Source of the DNA: Hyphomicrobium sp. D-2
Lineage (GTDB): Bacteria; Pseudomonadota; Alphaproteobacteria; Rhizobiales; Hyphomicrobiaceae
DNA: 64,000 bases
Reading direction: 5' to 3'
NCBI RefSeq assembly: GCF_029872155.1
Contig: NZ_JARXLA010000003.1
Span: forward strand, 434,001 to 498,000
Below, piece by piece: positions 55,481 through 64,000 of the stretch (position 1 is its first letter; each line of letters opens with the position of its first letter). The translations under genes were made by a program, and so were the position numbers. Under the pieces are notes generated by a model. It did no database searches. It saw only the letters and a list, made by a program, of their open reading frames with translations, and was not told the origin of the DNA.

Positions 55481-57497
55481 GCTTCAGTCCCCCATCGGGG
55501 AGGTATTGCAACAGCGCTTCAACCGTGATGTCGAGCGCGCCGGAAAGCGTTGCCAGCGCCTGTTCGGCGCCGGACTGCATGCGTTGCAGCTCGACCGGAT
55601 TTTCGAACAGGGTGGCAACCTTTTCCGCCAGATCCGCACCGGACTGAACCTCAACGGCGCCCTTGTGCTGCAGCAGCGCCTGATAGGCGTCGGGGAAGTT
55701 CTGCCAGTTGGGGCCAGTAAGTACGGCTGCACCGTGGCGCACGGCTTCGATGGGGTTCTGCCCACCCCGCTGCACCAGCGAGCCACCGATATACGCCAAC
55801 GGCGTCAGGGCATAAAGCGTGCCTAGTTCGCCGATGGTGTCGGCGATGTAGATGTCGGTGCGGTCGTCCGGCAGTTCGCCCAGTGAGCGCTGGGCGACAC
55901 GGAAGCCGAGGTTTTTCAGCATTTCCGACAACGGCGTGCCGCGCTCGGGATGACGCGGGGCGATGATGGTGCACAGCTTCTCGAACTTGCGGACCAGCGC
56001 GCGATGGGCGGCGGCGATCTCTTCCTCTTCGCCCGGGTGAGTGCTGGCCGCGACAAGAACTTCGCGGCTGCCAAGCGCCGCCTTGAGGCGCTGCAACTCA
56101 GCATCGTCGACCGGCGGCGGTGGCAGATCTATTTTCAGATTGCCAGCCGGAATGACCGTGCGCGCACCAAGCCCGGTGAAGCCAAGCGCCATGCGCTCAT
56201 TCTGCGCTAAGATGACGTTGAAACGACTGAACAGCGGCACGGCGGTGGTGCGGTTACGCTCCCAGCGGCGGCGGCTGCGGTGCGAGAGGCGACCGTTGAC
56301 GAGCGCCATGGGAATGCTGCGCGCCGACGTTTCCAGGATAAGCGAGGGCCAGATCTCCGATTCCGTGAAAACGGCGAGATCGGGCTTCCAGTGATCTAGG
56401 AAGCGGCCCGCATACTGGGGCGCATCCAGCGGCACATACTGGTGCAGCGCATTAGGGCCAAGACGGCGCTCGGCCAAACCGGCCGATGTCACCGTGCCGG
56501 TTGTCAGCAGAAAGCTGAGATCGGGCCGGGCAGCGGACAGCGCGTCCATCAGCGGCAGAATGGCGTTGGTCTCGCCGACACTGGCCGCGTGTATCCAGCA
56601 CAGCGTTCCCGCAGGGCGCGCAGTGGAAGCTACGCCCAGACGCTCGCCACGACGCCGTGGATCTTCCTTGCCGCTGCGTTCGCGTACCTTGAGCAGCACC
56701 GGCGCCAGCGGCCGCAGCAGCGTCATCGCCGTGCGATAGGTCTTCAGGCGGAAGTCGGGCGCTGCCGGCGGAGCGGTCGGGTCGCTGGTCGGTGGAGATG
56801 CGCGATCAAGATTGGCACCCGCCATGGCATAGGCCCTCGCAGTCACGGCATTGAGGCTGGTCTCAAGCTCAAGGCGCAAGGCCTCCAGCTCAGCTTCGCC
56901 CGCGTCGGCCGGGACATGAATAGGATCGCCAGCCACATACACCAGCTTGGAGCGGGGAAGATTGATTGTCATCCGGCTCCACGTGTTCAGCGACAGAAAA
57001 CGCGACGTTGCCGCAGCGCAGGGCACGATAGGGCGGCCCGAGAGGCCGGCGATCATGATGATACCGATGCCGGCCCGGCGCGCTGGGCCGGGTGGCACAT
57101 CGGCGGTCATGACGAGGGAATAACCGTCGTTCAGAGCCCGCACCGATTGCCGCAGCGCATAGGCTCCGCCCCGGTCCTTGCGGCGCACGCCGGCGCCTGC
57201 GCCGCGGATCAGCTCAACGCCGAGGCGAGACATTGCTTCACCAATGAGTTCCGCGTCGCCATGGCGGGCTACCATGGCCGCAACTTTCGTTTCTTCCGAG
57301 GGGCGAAATCCTGACGTGAGCATGAATTGCCCATGCCAAACCGCGACAATCAGCGGGTGATCGGCGGCCAGACGCTCCAGCGCGTCGGCAGGTTCATAGG
57401 TGGTGCGTGATGAGCGCTGAACCAGCGTAATTACGCGCGCCAGCGTGCCGCCAACGAAGCGATTAAGCCTGATTTTCATCGCGGGCGAACGTGCCAT
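55470..57497 (-). CDS. waaA: Fused DUF374 acyltransferase-like domain and Kdo transferase WaaA
   Basis: 675 residues in one frame; WaaA alone is about 420-430. Residues ~20-215 are a DUF374/LPLAT-like domain (HPLIVAVWHGQFML, VAAMVARHGDAELIGEAMSR, SLVMTADVPPGPARRAGIGI). A Pro/Ala-rich linker (~225-250) leads to the glycosyltransferase: LCWIHAASVGETNAILPLMD, FTESEIWPSLILE, APRHPERG and GGSLVQRGGQNPIEA. In related bacteria the two are adjacent separate genes, so this is a fusion. The ATG at 57497 overlaps its GAGG; ATG 57479 is an alternative start. It adds Kdo to lipid IVA. Confidence 0.9.
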   Translation of the reverse strand: MARSPAMKIRLNRFVGGTLARVITLVQRSSRTTYEPADALERLAADHPLIVAVWHGQFMLTSGFRPSEETKVAAMVARHGDAELIGEAMSRLGVELIRGAGAGVRRKDRGGAYALRQSVRALNDGYSLVMTADVPPGPARRAGIGIIMIAGLSGRPIVPCAAATSRFLSLNTWSRMTINLPRSKLVYVAGDPIHVPADAGEAELEALRLELETSLNAVTARAYAMAGANLDRASPPTSDPTAPPAAPDFRLKTYRTAMTLLRPLAPVLLKVRERSGKEDPRRRGERLGVASTARPAGTLCWIHAASVGETNAILPLMDALSAARPDLSFLLTTGTVTSAGLAERRLGPNALHQYVPLDAPQYAGRFLDHWKPDLAVFTESEIWPSLILETSARSIPMALVNGRLSHRSRRRWERNRTTAVPLFSRFNVILAQNERMALGFTGLGARTVIPAGNLKIDLPPPPVDDAELQRLKAALGSREVLVAASTHPGEEEEIAAAHRALVRKFEKLCTIIAPRHPERGTPLSEMLKNLGFRVAQRSLGELPDDRTDIYIADTIGELGTLYALTPLAYIGGSLVQRGGQNPIEAVRHGAAVLTGPNWQNFPDAYQALLQHKGAVEVQSGADLAEKVATLFENPVELQRMQSGAEQALATLSGALDITVEALLQYLPDGGLKRAS

Positions 57498-57684
57498 CCT
57501 CGAAGGGTACCTCGGCGCCAGGTCGCCTCGATGGGCAATGGTTCTGGGTGAACCACTTGCAGGTGGTTCCTATAGCTAATATCTAGCATTAGCAAACCGG
57601 GTCGTGGGGCGCATACCGTGATTTTTTATCGGTTTGCTGTGTACGCCGCCCGCTCCCTCCACCTCTCAAAATCAGCGGACTTTG

Positions 57685-58422
57685 ATGGCAGGACTGGTGA
57701 AGCGGGCAAAACGCTCATGGCGACGCGCCGGGCGAAAATTTACCCGCAGTGTGGCTGACGCGCTGCCGCCGGGCCCTCGCCGGGTCCTGTCGGCGCCTGC
57801 CGCCTATATGAGCATGCTGTTTGTCGATCACGGCATATTTCGCATAGCGTATCTCAACGCACATCGTCTGTCTGGCAAAACCTGGCGTGCCGCTCAGCCA
57901 GCGCCGCATCAGATCCGCCGGTTCGCGCGCAAGGGTGTGCGCACGATCGTCAATCTGCGCGGTGCCCGTGAGTGCGGCAGCTACTGGCTGGAAACGCGGG
58001 CCTGCGAACAGGCGGGCGTGAAGCTTGTCAATTTTCAGGTGCGTTCGCGCGCCGCGCCCAGTCTTGAAGAGCTGAAGGGCGCTGCCCGCCTTTTCAACGA
58101 AATCGAATATCCCGCGCTGCTGCATTGCAAGTCGGGCGCTGACCGGGCCGGGCTGATGAGTGTCCTCTATCAGCACCTGCATGAAGGCGTGCCGATGGAG
58201 GAGGCCAAGAAGCAGCTTTCGCTGAAGTTCGGCCATATCCGGCAGGCGCAGACCGGCATTCTCGATTACTTCTTTGAGCGCTATCTGGCGGACACTGCTG
58301 AAACCCCAATGGATTTCTTCACGTGGGTCGACACCGTCTACGATCCAGATGAACTGAAAGCTTCGTTTCAGGCCAAGGGCTGGGCCAACCGGCTGGTCGA
58401 TTCAATTCTGCGCCGCGAATAG
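57685..58422 (+). CDS. Dual-specificity / tyrosine phosphatase-like protein
   Basis: About 245 residues from ATG 57685. The P-loop is LLHCKSGADRAGLMSVLYQH (Cys-x5-Arg) and the general-acid region lies in VRTIVNLRGARECGSYWLET. The fold resembles bacterial DSP/PTP proteins fused to no other domain. The N-terminus is strongly basic. It is inserted on the plus strand between msbA and waaA, both minus, so it may act on envelope metabolites or proteins; substrate unknown. Confidence 0.82.
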   Translation: MAGLVKRAKRSWRRAGRKFTRSVADALPPGPRRVLSAPAAYMSMLFVDHGIFRIAYLNAHRLSGKTWRAAQPAPHQIRRFARKGVRTIVNLRGARECGSYWLETRACEQAGVKLVNFQVRSRAAPSLEELKGAARLFNEIEYPALLHCKSGADRAGLMSVLYQHLHEGVPMEEAKKQLSLKFGHIRQAQTGILDYFFERYLADTAETPMDFFTWVDTVYDPDELKASFQAKGWANRLVDSILRRE

Positions 58423-58444
58423 CGCGGGCGGTGTTGGGATCCGC

Positions 58445-58483
58445 GCACCGGCGGCCGGCTCCCTGAAAGGGAGTCGCCGGTGC
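58445..58483. repeat. REP-type palindrome, family A
   Basis: Same 39-base hairpin as at 27361, with CCCTGAAAGGG at the centre. It lies between the convergent phosphatase and msbA genes, and the half-site GCCGGTGTGAG follows it as at 27461. Confidence 0.85.
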
Positions 58484-58510
58484 GAAAAAGAGCCGCCGGT
58501 GTGAGAAAGA

Positions 58511-60340
58511 TCAGACGGGTTCGCGTACGTTCTCTGTGTCGGTCGGTGTCGCTACCAGTGCCTGCGAGCGCACAAGCCGCGCGTAATGGCCGTCAAGACC
58601 AAGCAATTCCATGTGCGTGCCGGTTTCGACAATCTGCCCATCCTCCATCACGCAAATGATGTCGGCGTTCTGAACGGTGGACAGCCGGTGCGCGATGACC
58701 AGCGTGGTACGGTTGCGGGTAAAGCGGGCTAGCGCTTCCTGCACAAGCCGCTCCGATTCCGTATCGAGCGCGCTGGTCGCTTCGTCGAGCAGCAGGATCG
58801 GCGCATTCTTCAGGATGGCACGGGCAAGCGCGAGGCGCTGACGCTGGCCGCCGGAAAGCCGCAGCCCGCGGTCGCCGATCTCGGTGGAATAGCCATCGGG
58901 TTGGGTCAGAATGAACTCATGCGCCGCCGCCGCTTTCGCTGCTTCGGCGATGTCGTCCATCCCTGCGCCGAGGCGTCCGAGCGCGATGTTGGCCGCGATG
59001 GTGTCGTCGAACAGCGTTACGTCCTGCGAGACGATGGAAATGCCGTCGCGCAACGATTGAAGGGTGACGTCGCGAATGTCGTGCCCATCGATGGCGATGG
59101 AGCCGGATTCGACATCGAACAGGCGCGGCACCAGATTGAGCACCGTCGATTTGCCTGCACCGGAGCGGCCGACCAGTGCCACCGTCGCACCGCCGGGAAT
59201 GTCGAGCGTGAAGTTGCTGACCGCCTGCGCACCGCTGCCTGCGTATCCGAAGCCAACGTTTCGGAACGAGATGGCGGCCTTGCTGATCGCAAGCGGCTTG
59301 GCGTCAGCCTTGTCGACGATGGTCGGCTTTTCGTCGACCAGCTCATAGTAGCTTTCAGCGGCGGCGAGGCCCTCATTGATGCGGCCGGAAAGTGTGCCGA
59401 GGGCGCGGATGGGCTGGGAAGCCATCAGCAGCGCGGTGATGAAGCCCATGAAATCGCCAACCGTCGAGATGCCATTGGCGATGCGCCAGTAGGCGAGCGC
59501 AATAACACCGGCAATGGCCAGACCGCCAAGCGCCTCCAGCAGCGGATCAATGCGGGCGCGGTTGATGACGGCCTTCATCTTCAGATTGAAAACGTGCTCG
59601 AAGCTCTTGTTGAGCTGATCCGAAGCGTAGTTTTCAAGCTGGTAGGATTTGATCAGCCGGGCGCTGGACAGCTTCTCGGTGAGCAGCGAAGTCATGTCAC
59701 CCAGTTCGTTCTGGGTCTGCTTGGCGACGCGGCGCAGCTTCTGGCTGAGATTGGCGACCGGCAGTGCGGCGATCGGATAAACGCACAGCACGATCAGCGA
59801 CATCATCCAGTCGAGATAGATCATCGATGCAACGAGTGCGACGATCATCAGCGCATCGCGCACGGCAGTGTTCAGCGCGGCCTGCACGGCCGTTTGCACA
59901 AAGCCGATATCGTTGGTCAGCTTGGAAACCAGCCGACCCGGTGTTTCGCGCGACAGGCGGCCGAAATCGGACGTCATGAGATGCGCAAAGCCGACGCGCT
60001 GCATGTCCGTGGTCATGCGCATGACGACGCGGTTGGTCTGTACCGTTTGCAGGTACAGCAGCAGGCTACGCAGCATCGTGGCGCCGATGATCGCGCCAAG
60101 CACGATGCCGAGCGAGCCCGTCTCCTCCGCCATCAACATGTCGAAGGACGCTTTGATGATCATCGGATAGGCGCCGGTGATGGCCGCGAGCAATGCGGTC
60201 AGGCCGAAGGCGACAGCCAACTGACGCCAGCGCGGCGCAATCCATTCGCGTGTGAACCGCTTCAGCAGTCCCCGCTTCTGTGCGTTGAGGGAAAGGTTTT
60301 TGCTGGCGGGCTTTGGCGGGGCCGGCGCTACCGATGCCAC
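58511..60340 (-). CDS. msbA: Lipid A/LPS flippase-type ABC transporter MsbA
   Basis: 609 residues with six transmembrane helices (~40-320) and a nucleotide-binding domain. Walker A is VALVGRSGAGKSTVLNLV, the signature LRLSGGQRQRLALARAIL, Walker B APILLLDEATSALDTESERL and the H loop LVIAHRLSTVQNADI. The half-transporter works as a homodimer to flip lipid-linked envelope precursors. DUF4170 lies two bases upstream, so they form an operon. The neighbouring waaA and lpxK support lipid A as substrate. Confidence 0.9.
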   Translation of the reverse strand: MASVAPAPPKPASKNLSLNAQKRGLLKRFTREWIAPRWRQLAVAFGLTALLAAITGAYPMIIKASFDMLMAEETGSLGIVLGAIIGATMLRSLLLYLQTVQTNRVVMRMTTDMQRVGFAHLMTSDFGRLSRETPGRLVSKLTNDIGFVQTAVQAALNTAVRDALMIVALVASMIYLDWMMSLIVLCVYPIAALPVANLSQKLRRVAKQTQNELGDMTSLLTEKLSSARLIKSYQLENYASDQLNKSFEHVFNLKMKAVINRARIDPLLEALGGLAIAGVIALAYWRIANGISTVGDFMGFITALLMASQPIRALGTLSGRINEGLAAAESYYELVDEKPTIVDKADAKPLAISKAAISFRNVGFGYAGSGAQAVSNFTLDIPGGATVALVGRSGAGKSTVLNLVPRLFDVESGSIAIDGHDIRDVTLQSLRDGISIVSQDVTLFDDTIAANIALGRLGAGMDDIAEAAKAAAAHEFILTQPDGYSTEIGDRGLRLSGGQRQRLALARAILKNAPILLLDEATSALDTESERLVQEALARFTRNRTTLVIAHRLSTVQNADIICVMEDGQIVETGTHMELLGLDGHYARLVRSQALVATPTDTENVREPV

Positions 60341-60342
60341 GG

Positions 60343-60588
60343 TCAGGCCTTGCCGTTTTCCGGCTCCAGCAGCCGGTGCATGTGGACGATGAAGTAGCGC
60401 GTCATCGCATTGTCAACCGTGCGCTGGGCGGCAGCTTTCCAGGCAGTGTGCGCCTCGGAATAGCTCGGATAGATGCCGACGATGTCGATGTCCTTCAGGT
60501 CCCGAAATTGCACGCCTTCAAGCGACGTCAGTTCGCCGCCGAAGACGAGATGGAGAAGCTGCTTCGGCGATGTCGTGGTGTCACCCAT
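60343..60588 (-). CDS. DUF4170 protein
   Basis: 81 residues from ATG 60588 with AGGAG about 11 bases upstream. The domain reads KQLLHLVFGGELTSLEGVQF, IDIVGIYPSYSEAHTAWKAA and RYFIVHMHRLLEPE. It is conserved near lipid A genes in Rhizobiales. Function unknown. The stop is two bases from the msbA start. Confidence 0.9.
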   Translation of the reverse strand: MGDTTTSPKQLLHLVFGGELTSLEGVQFRDLKDIDIVGIYPSYSEAHTAWKAAAQRTVDNAMTRYFIVHMHRLLEPENGKA

Positions 60589-60826
60589 AGTAGAAACGTC
60601 TCCTTCGTTAACTTTTTGACCCGTGGCGTCTTGCAACCGGTCGATCGATTACGTCGAATTTACGCTATCTTTTAAGCTGGTAGGAAGCCGAATGTGGCAT
60701 CATGTCTGCATGGTCGCACCAGACGGCTGCTCTGAAGACAATGGCGAGGCTCCCGGTTTCGGCTTGAATCCAGGCACGGATTCAAGCCGAAATTGATTTC
60801 AGGTTCGCCGATGGCCCGCAGCGGGC

Positions 60827-61792
60827 TCAACTCAGCCCTGCCATGCGCGATATGGCCATGTCGGCCACCAGCCCCAGGAAGATCACCATCCCCACGTCGC
60901 GGTTCGAGCGGAACCGGCGCAGGCAGTTGGCACCGTCCCGCGTATCCAGCGTGGTCACCTGCCAGGCCATTTGCAGCGATGCCAGCACGATGGCCAGGAA
61001 GAAAATCAGATGCGTGCCGGCCAGGAAACCCGCCAGCAGCCACAGCACGATTGCGCCGGCATAGAACGAGCCCACCCAGGTCATGGTGTTTTCGCCAAAG
61101 CGAATGGCGGTGGAGCGCAGGCCCAGCATCAGGTCGTCTTCGCGATCCTGATGGGCGTATATCGTGTCGTAGCCGATCGTCCACAGCACTGACCCGGCAT
61201 AGAGCAGCAGCGCCGGGATGCCGATCGATCCGGTGGCGGCGCTCCAGCCGACTAGCGCGCCCCAGTTGAACGCCAGCCCGAGAATAAGCTGCGGCCAGTT
61301 GGTAAAGCGCTTCATGAACGGATAGATCGCGACCAGCAGCAGCGACGCAGCGCCCAGCTTGATGGTGAAGCTGTTGAACTGCAGCAGCACGGCAAGGCCG
61401 GCGAGACTGCACAGCACGGTGAAAATCAACGCCGATATGGGGCGTATCTGACCGGCGGGAATGGGGCGGCTGGCGCCGCGCGCGGTGCGGGCGTCGTAGT
61501 CGCGGTCGATGTAGTCGTTATAGGCGCAGCCCGCAGCGCGCATCAGCAGGGCACCGGCGGCGAACAGGAACAGCAGCCACGGACTGGGATAGGGCTGGTT
61601 GAGCTTTACTTCGGCCAGACCGACCGACCACCAGCACGGCAGCAGCAACAGCCAGAAGCCGATAGGACGATCCAGCCGCGCCAGCCGTAACCAGGGACGC
61701 AACGGACGCGGCGCATAACGGTCGACCCAGTTGCGTTCGGTCGCATCCGCAACGTTGACGTCCTGTTCGGTCGTTGAGGGATTGGCGTGCAT
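60827..61792 (-). CDS. ubiA: 4-hydroxybenzoate octaprenyltransferase
   Basis: 321 residues with eight or nine membrane helices. The first aspartate-rich motif is AGCAYNDYIDRDYDARTART-like (NDYIDRDYD) and the second DTIYAHQDREDDLMLGLRST. RPIGFWLLLLPCWWSVGLAE is the usual first helix. It prenylates 4-hydroxybenzoate in ubiquinone synthesis. It is monocistronic; 190 bases of spacer without features separate it from the unrelated DUF4170 gene downstream of it. Confidence 0.93.
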   Translation of the reverse strand: MHANPSTTEQDVNVADATERNWVDRYAPRPLRPWLRLARLDRPIGFWLLLLPCWWSVGLAEVKLNQPYPSPWLLFLFAAGALLMRAAGCAYNDYIDRDYDARTARGASRPIPAGQIRPISALIFTVLCSLAGLAVLLQFNSFTIKLGAASLLLVAIYPFMKRFTNWPQLILGLAFNWGALVGWSAATGSIGIPALLLYAGSVLWTIGYDTIYAHQDREDDLMLGLRSTAIRFGENTMTWVGSFYAGAIVLWLLAGFLAGTHLIFFLAIVLASLQMAWQVTTLDTRDGANCLRRFRSNRDVGMVIFLGLVADMAISRMAGLS

Positions 61793-61800
61793 GACTGCCC

Positions 61801-62013
61801 ATGGTTGACGAGGCGGCGCAGAACCTAGCGGCGGCGCGCCGCCAGATCAAATCGGCCGCGCAACAATCCAACCCGAAGTTGCCGCTGGCGCCGCGTCGAA
61901 TGCTGTTGTTCGGCTTTCTGGCACCGGATGAAGGCCCGCCGATGATCGGCGCGCGTCCGGTTGGCGGACACGACGTCACGCCATGTGTTTATGCCGTTTT
62001 GGCAACAGGTTAA
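61801..62013 (+). CDS. Doubtful small hypothetical protein divergent from ubiA
   Basis: A 70-residue frame (MVDEAAQNLAAARRQIKSAA) with a mildly convincing composition, starting only eight bases from the ubiA start on the other strand. There is no ribosome site. It may be a real short gene, but could equally be chance. Confidence 0.25.
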   Translation: MVDEAAQNLAAARRQIKSAAQQSNPKLPLAPRRMLLFGFLAPDEGPPMIGARPVGGHDVTPCVYAVLATG

Positions 62014-62070
62014 GCGTCGGGCAGGACATGGCGAGGTCGCGCAAAATTTAGCCAGGGCACGGGAAACTTG

Positions 62071-62099
62071 CGTGGATCCCGGCCTGCGCCGGGATGACG
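62071..62099. repeat. REP-type palindrome, family B
   Basis: CGTGGATCCCGGCCTGCGCC with closing arm GGGATGACG, the reverse orientation of the copy at 27479. Confidence 0.85.
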
Positions 62100-62134
62100 G
62101 TGGGGCGACGCGCAGCGGGGGGGCACATCAATCA

Positions 62135-62174
62135 GCGCTGGCGGCCGGCTCTCCGAAGGAGAAGTCGCCAGCGC
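62135..62174. repeat. REP-type palindrome, family A variant
   Basis: GCGCTGGCGGCCGGCTCTCC with closing arm AAGTCGCCAGCGC. The outer stem has changed compensatingly (ACCGG to GCTGG on one side, CCGGT to CCAGC on the other), so pairing is kept. Confidence 0.8.
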
Positions 62175-62183
62175 CCAGAAAGA

Positions 62184-62211
62184 CGTCATCCCGACAAGGG
62201 TCGGGATGATG
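62184..62211. repeat. REP-type palindrome, family B, overlapping the hisS 3' end
   Basis: CGTCATCCCGACAAGGGTCG with closing arm GGATGATG. Read on the minus strand it encodes the last residues (SSRPLSG) and the TGA stop of hisS. Confidence 0.8.
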
Positions 62212-63682
62212 TGTGGCGCGCGATGATAGCCTGCACCTCAGCCACAAGATCGGCGGCATCCACCGTCACCTGCGCCGGGCGCTGCTCTTTCCATTCCTCG
62301 TGATCCTTGATCGCCTCGGCGGCCTTGGCGCCCTCGATCAGATCCTTCAGCGTCACCTTACCCGCATCGCGTTCGTCCGAACCCTGGATCACCACGCAGG
62401 GGCTGCCGCGCTTGTCGGCATATTCAAGCTGCTTGCCGAACTTCTTCGGGTTGCCGAGATACAACTCGGCGCGGATGCCGGCGGAGCGCAGCGTGTGCAC
62501 CATCTTCTGGTAATCGGCGATGCGCTCCTTCTCCATCACCGTGACGATGACGGGACCATCCGCTGGCGGTGCGCTGTCGCGATTGAGAACGGCAAGGGCC
62601 GCCTGCAACCGCGAGACGCCGATTGAAAAGCCCGTCGCGGGCACCTTCTGGCCGGTGAAGCGGGCGACGAGATCGTCATAACGGCCGCCGCCACCAACCG
62701 AGCCGAAACGCACAGGGTTGCCCTTTTCGTCCTTCACCTCGAAGGTCAGCTCGGCCTCAAACACGGGGCCGGTGTAATATTCGAGGCCGCGGATTACCGA
62801 TGGATCAATGCGGATGCGATCAACGCCATAACCCGCCGAGGCCGTCAGCTCCGCGATCTGCGCCAGCTCGGAAACGCCTTCGGTGTCGGTGATCGCGCGC
62901 AGCTTGTTGAGTGTCTCGTCGTTGCTGCCCGCCAGCGCTGCGGTGAAACCGAGAATGGCCTCGATGCCGGCGTCATCCAGCTCCGCGCCCTTGGTGAAGT
63001 CGCCACTTTCATCCTTGCGGCCCTTGCCGAGCAACTCGCGCACACCTTCGGCGCCGAGACGGTCGAACTTGTCGATGGCGCGCAGCACTGTGAGCCGCTT
63101 GGCTGCGTTGTCATCACCGCCGATGCCGATTGAAGTCATCACCGCATCCAGCACCTTGCGGTTGTTGACCTTGATGACGTAATCGCCGCGCTTGATGCCG
63201 AGCGCTTCCAGCGTGTCGGCTGCCAGCATGCACATCTCCGCATCCGCCGCGACGCTGTCGGCGCCCACCGTGTCAGCGTCGAACTGCATGAACTGGCGGA
63301 AGCGGCCTGGCCCTGGCTTCTCGTTGCGGAACACATAGCCGGTGGCATAGCGGCGGAACGGCTTGGCGATGAACTGGTAGTGCTGCGCCACATAGCGGGC
63401 CAGCGGCGCGGTGAGATCGTAGCGCAGGCTCATCCACTGCTCGTCTTCGTCCTGCAGCGAGAACACGCCCTCGTTGGGGCGGTCCTGATCGGGCAGGAAT
63501 TTGCCGAGTGCGTCGGTGTATTCGAACGCAGGCGTTTCCAGCGGCTCGAAGCCATAAAGCTCATAGACGCCGCGAATTTTGCCCAGCATCGTCTGCTGCT
63601 GACGCAGCTCGGCGGCTTCGATGTCGCGCAGCCCGCGCGGCAGGCGAGGGGTGGGGCGCGCGTCTTTTTTCTGCTTGCTCAT
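62186..63682 (-). CDS. hisS: Histidyl-tRNA synthetase
   Basis: 498 residues. Class II motif 1 lies in [20 protein letters not shown]; motif 2 in [20 protein letters not shown] and [20 protein letters not shown]; motif 3 in [20 protein letters not shown]. The His-specific loop is [14 protein letters not shown]. The anticodon-binding domain follows, ending in an Ala-rich helix. The final eight residues and stop come from a REP palindrome. It charges tRNA-His. Confidence 0.96.
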   Translation of the reverse strand: MSKQKKDARPTPRLPRGLRDIEAAELRQQQTMLGKIRGVYELYGFEPLETPAFEYTDALGKFLPDQDRPNEGVFSLQDEDEQWMSLRYDLTAPLARYVAQHYQFIAKPFRRYATGYVFRNEKPGPGRFRQFMQFDADTVGADSVAADAEMCMLAADTLEALGIKRGDYVIKVNNRKVLDAVMTSIGIGGDDNAAKRLTVLRAIDKFDRLGAEGVRELLGKGRKDESGDFTKGAELDDAGIEAILGFTAALAGSNDETLNKLRAITDTEGVSELAQIAELTASAGYGVDRIRIDPSVIRGLEYYTGPVFEAELTFEVKDEKGNPVRFGSVGGGGRYDDLVARFTGQKVPATGFSIGVSRLQAALAVLNRDSAPPADGPVIVTVMEKERIADYQKMVHTLRSAGIRAELYLGNPKKFGKQLEYADKRGSPCVVIQGSDERDAGKVTLKDLIEGAKAAEAIKDHEEWKEQRPAQVTVDAADLVAEVQAIIARHTSSRPLSG

Positions 63683-63863
63683 GGGAAATCAATAGGTTGC
63701 GCAACGGGTGCGGAGGCTTCGGATTGCGCGCCTTATAGCGTTATTACGGCGAACGCACCACCTACGCGCCAATAGTCGCGAAAACCGCTGCGATCGGCTG
63801 CATCATTTTATAGGCGCGAACTGGCACGGACGACCGTTGGTTCAGCCGCCTACCCAATTACCA

Positions 63864-64000
63864 TCAGCCGACCTTCGGCCGTGAATCAGGCTGCTGCGGC
63901 TCAACTTCGTCGGGCGTATCGGGCACGGGAACGATCTTGGCAGTGGCGGGATCGAACACCGGGCGCGGCGGCGGCAGGCCGAAGCCGCGCTTCAACTTGG
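63864..64000 (-). CDS. C-terminal end of an unidentified protein (runs off the window)
   Basis: 44 codons and a TGA stop (63864-63866) on the minus strand, reading KLKRGFGLPPPRPVFDPATA, then KIVPVPDTPDEVEPQQPDSR, PKVG. The Pro/Glu-rich tail gives no family. The frame is open to the right edge, so the rest of the gene lies outside. Confidence 0.55.
   Translation of the reverse strand, partial: KLKRGFGLPPPRPVFDPATAKIVPVPDTPDEVEPQQPDSRPKVG

Noticed and set aside
54482-55528. 348-codon plus-strand open frame
   Set aside because: Antisense of lpxK.
58901-60397. 498-codon plus-strand open frame
   Set aside because: Antisense of msbA; high GC leaves long frames open by chance.

Overview
The window looks like chromosomal DNA of an alphaproteobacterium of the order Hyphomicrobiales (Rhizobiales). 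The support is a high GC content, the guaB / MAPEG / rsmB / guaA neighbourhood, the def-fmt-truA cluster, the DUF4170 / msbA / waaA / lpxK / DUF2093 / xseA / purD block and intergenic palindromes with a CCCGGC..GCCGGG core. I cannot name a species from sequence reading alone.

Positions 1 to about 19,600 are accessory and partly decayed. In order they hold a truncated MocR-type regulator, an orphan napGH pair, a broken Tn3-type resolvase run into by a broken IS110 transposase, and a compact cytochrome oxidase locus. That locus contains a CtaG-type assembly factor, a CopD-like protein, a DUF2231 protein, a lipoprotein CoxB, a CoxA-CoxC fusion and a small membrane protein, followed by an exported PQQ-type sugar dehydrogenase. 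Next come IS3 scraps, small exported and hypothetical proteins, and a candidate defence module: a GHKL ATPase with a C-terminal PD-(D/E)XK-like region, two overlapping micro-ORFs and a DUF4145 protein. A frameshifted resolvase, an unknown DNA-binding-like coiled-coil protein and iteron-like repeats lie before a tRNA-Gln gene, which seems to mark the border with the core.

Positions 19,600 to 47,200 are mostly core. They encode ppx/gppA, rlmE, a hydrolase, a DUF808 protein, guaB, REP palindromes, a MAPEG protein, rsmB, an unusual methyltransferase/ATP-grasp fusion coupled to tspO, aat (frameshifted) and guaA. An AT-rich orphan ParA-like ATPase sits directly behind guaA and looks recently acquired. 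After it come a deaminase, an ArsC-like protein, an LLM oxidoreductase, a YbaK protein, a GNAT protein, an aspartic-protease-like protein, def, fmt, truA, folE and tRNA-Thr.

Positions 47,200 to 64,000 hold RNA-modification genes (rsmD, frameshifted; rluB; tadA), a patatin-like lipase, purD, xseA and the lipid A/Kdo block. That block includes lpxK, a DUF374-WaaA fusion and msbA, with a phosphatase gene set between them. ubiA and hisS follow, and a REP palindrome supplies the hisS stop codon.

The best candidate for a little-described system is the GHKL-nuclease plus DUF4145 module at 13.9-17.0 kb. The methyltransferase/ATP-grasp/TspO pair and the oxidase whose K-channel lysine position reads Gln come next. 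Several one-base frameshifts in otherwise normal housekeeping genes (aat, rsmD) mean that sequencing error must be excluded before biology is claimed.
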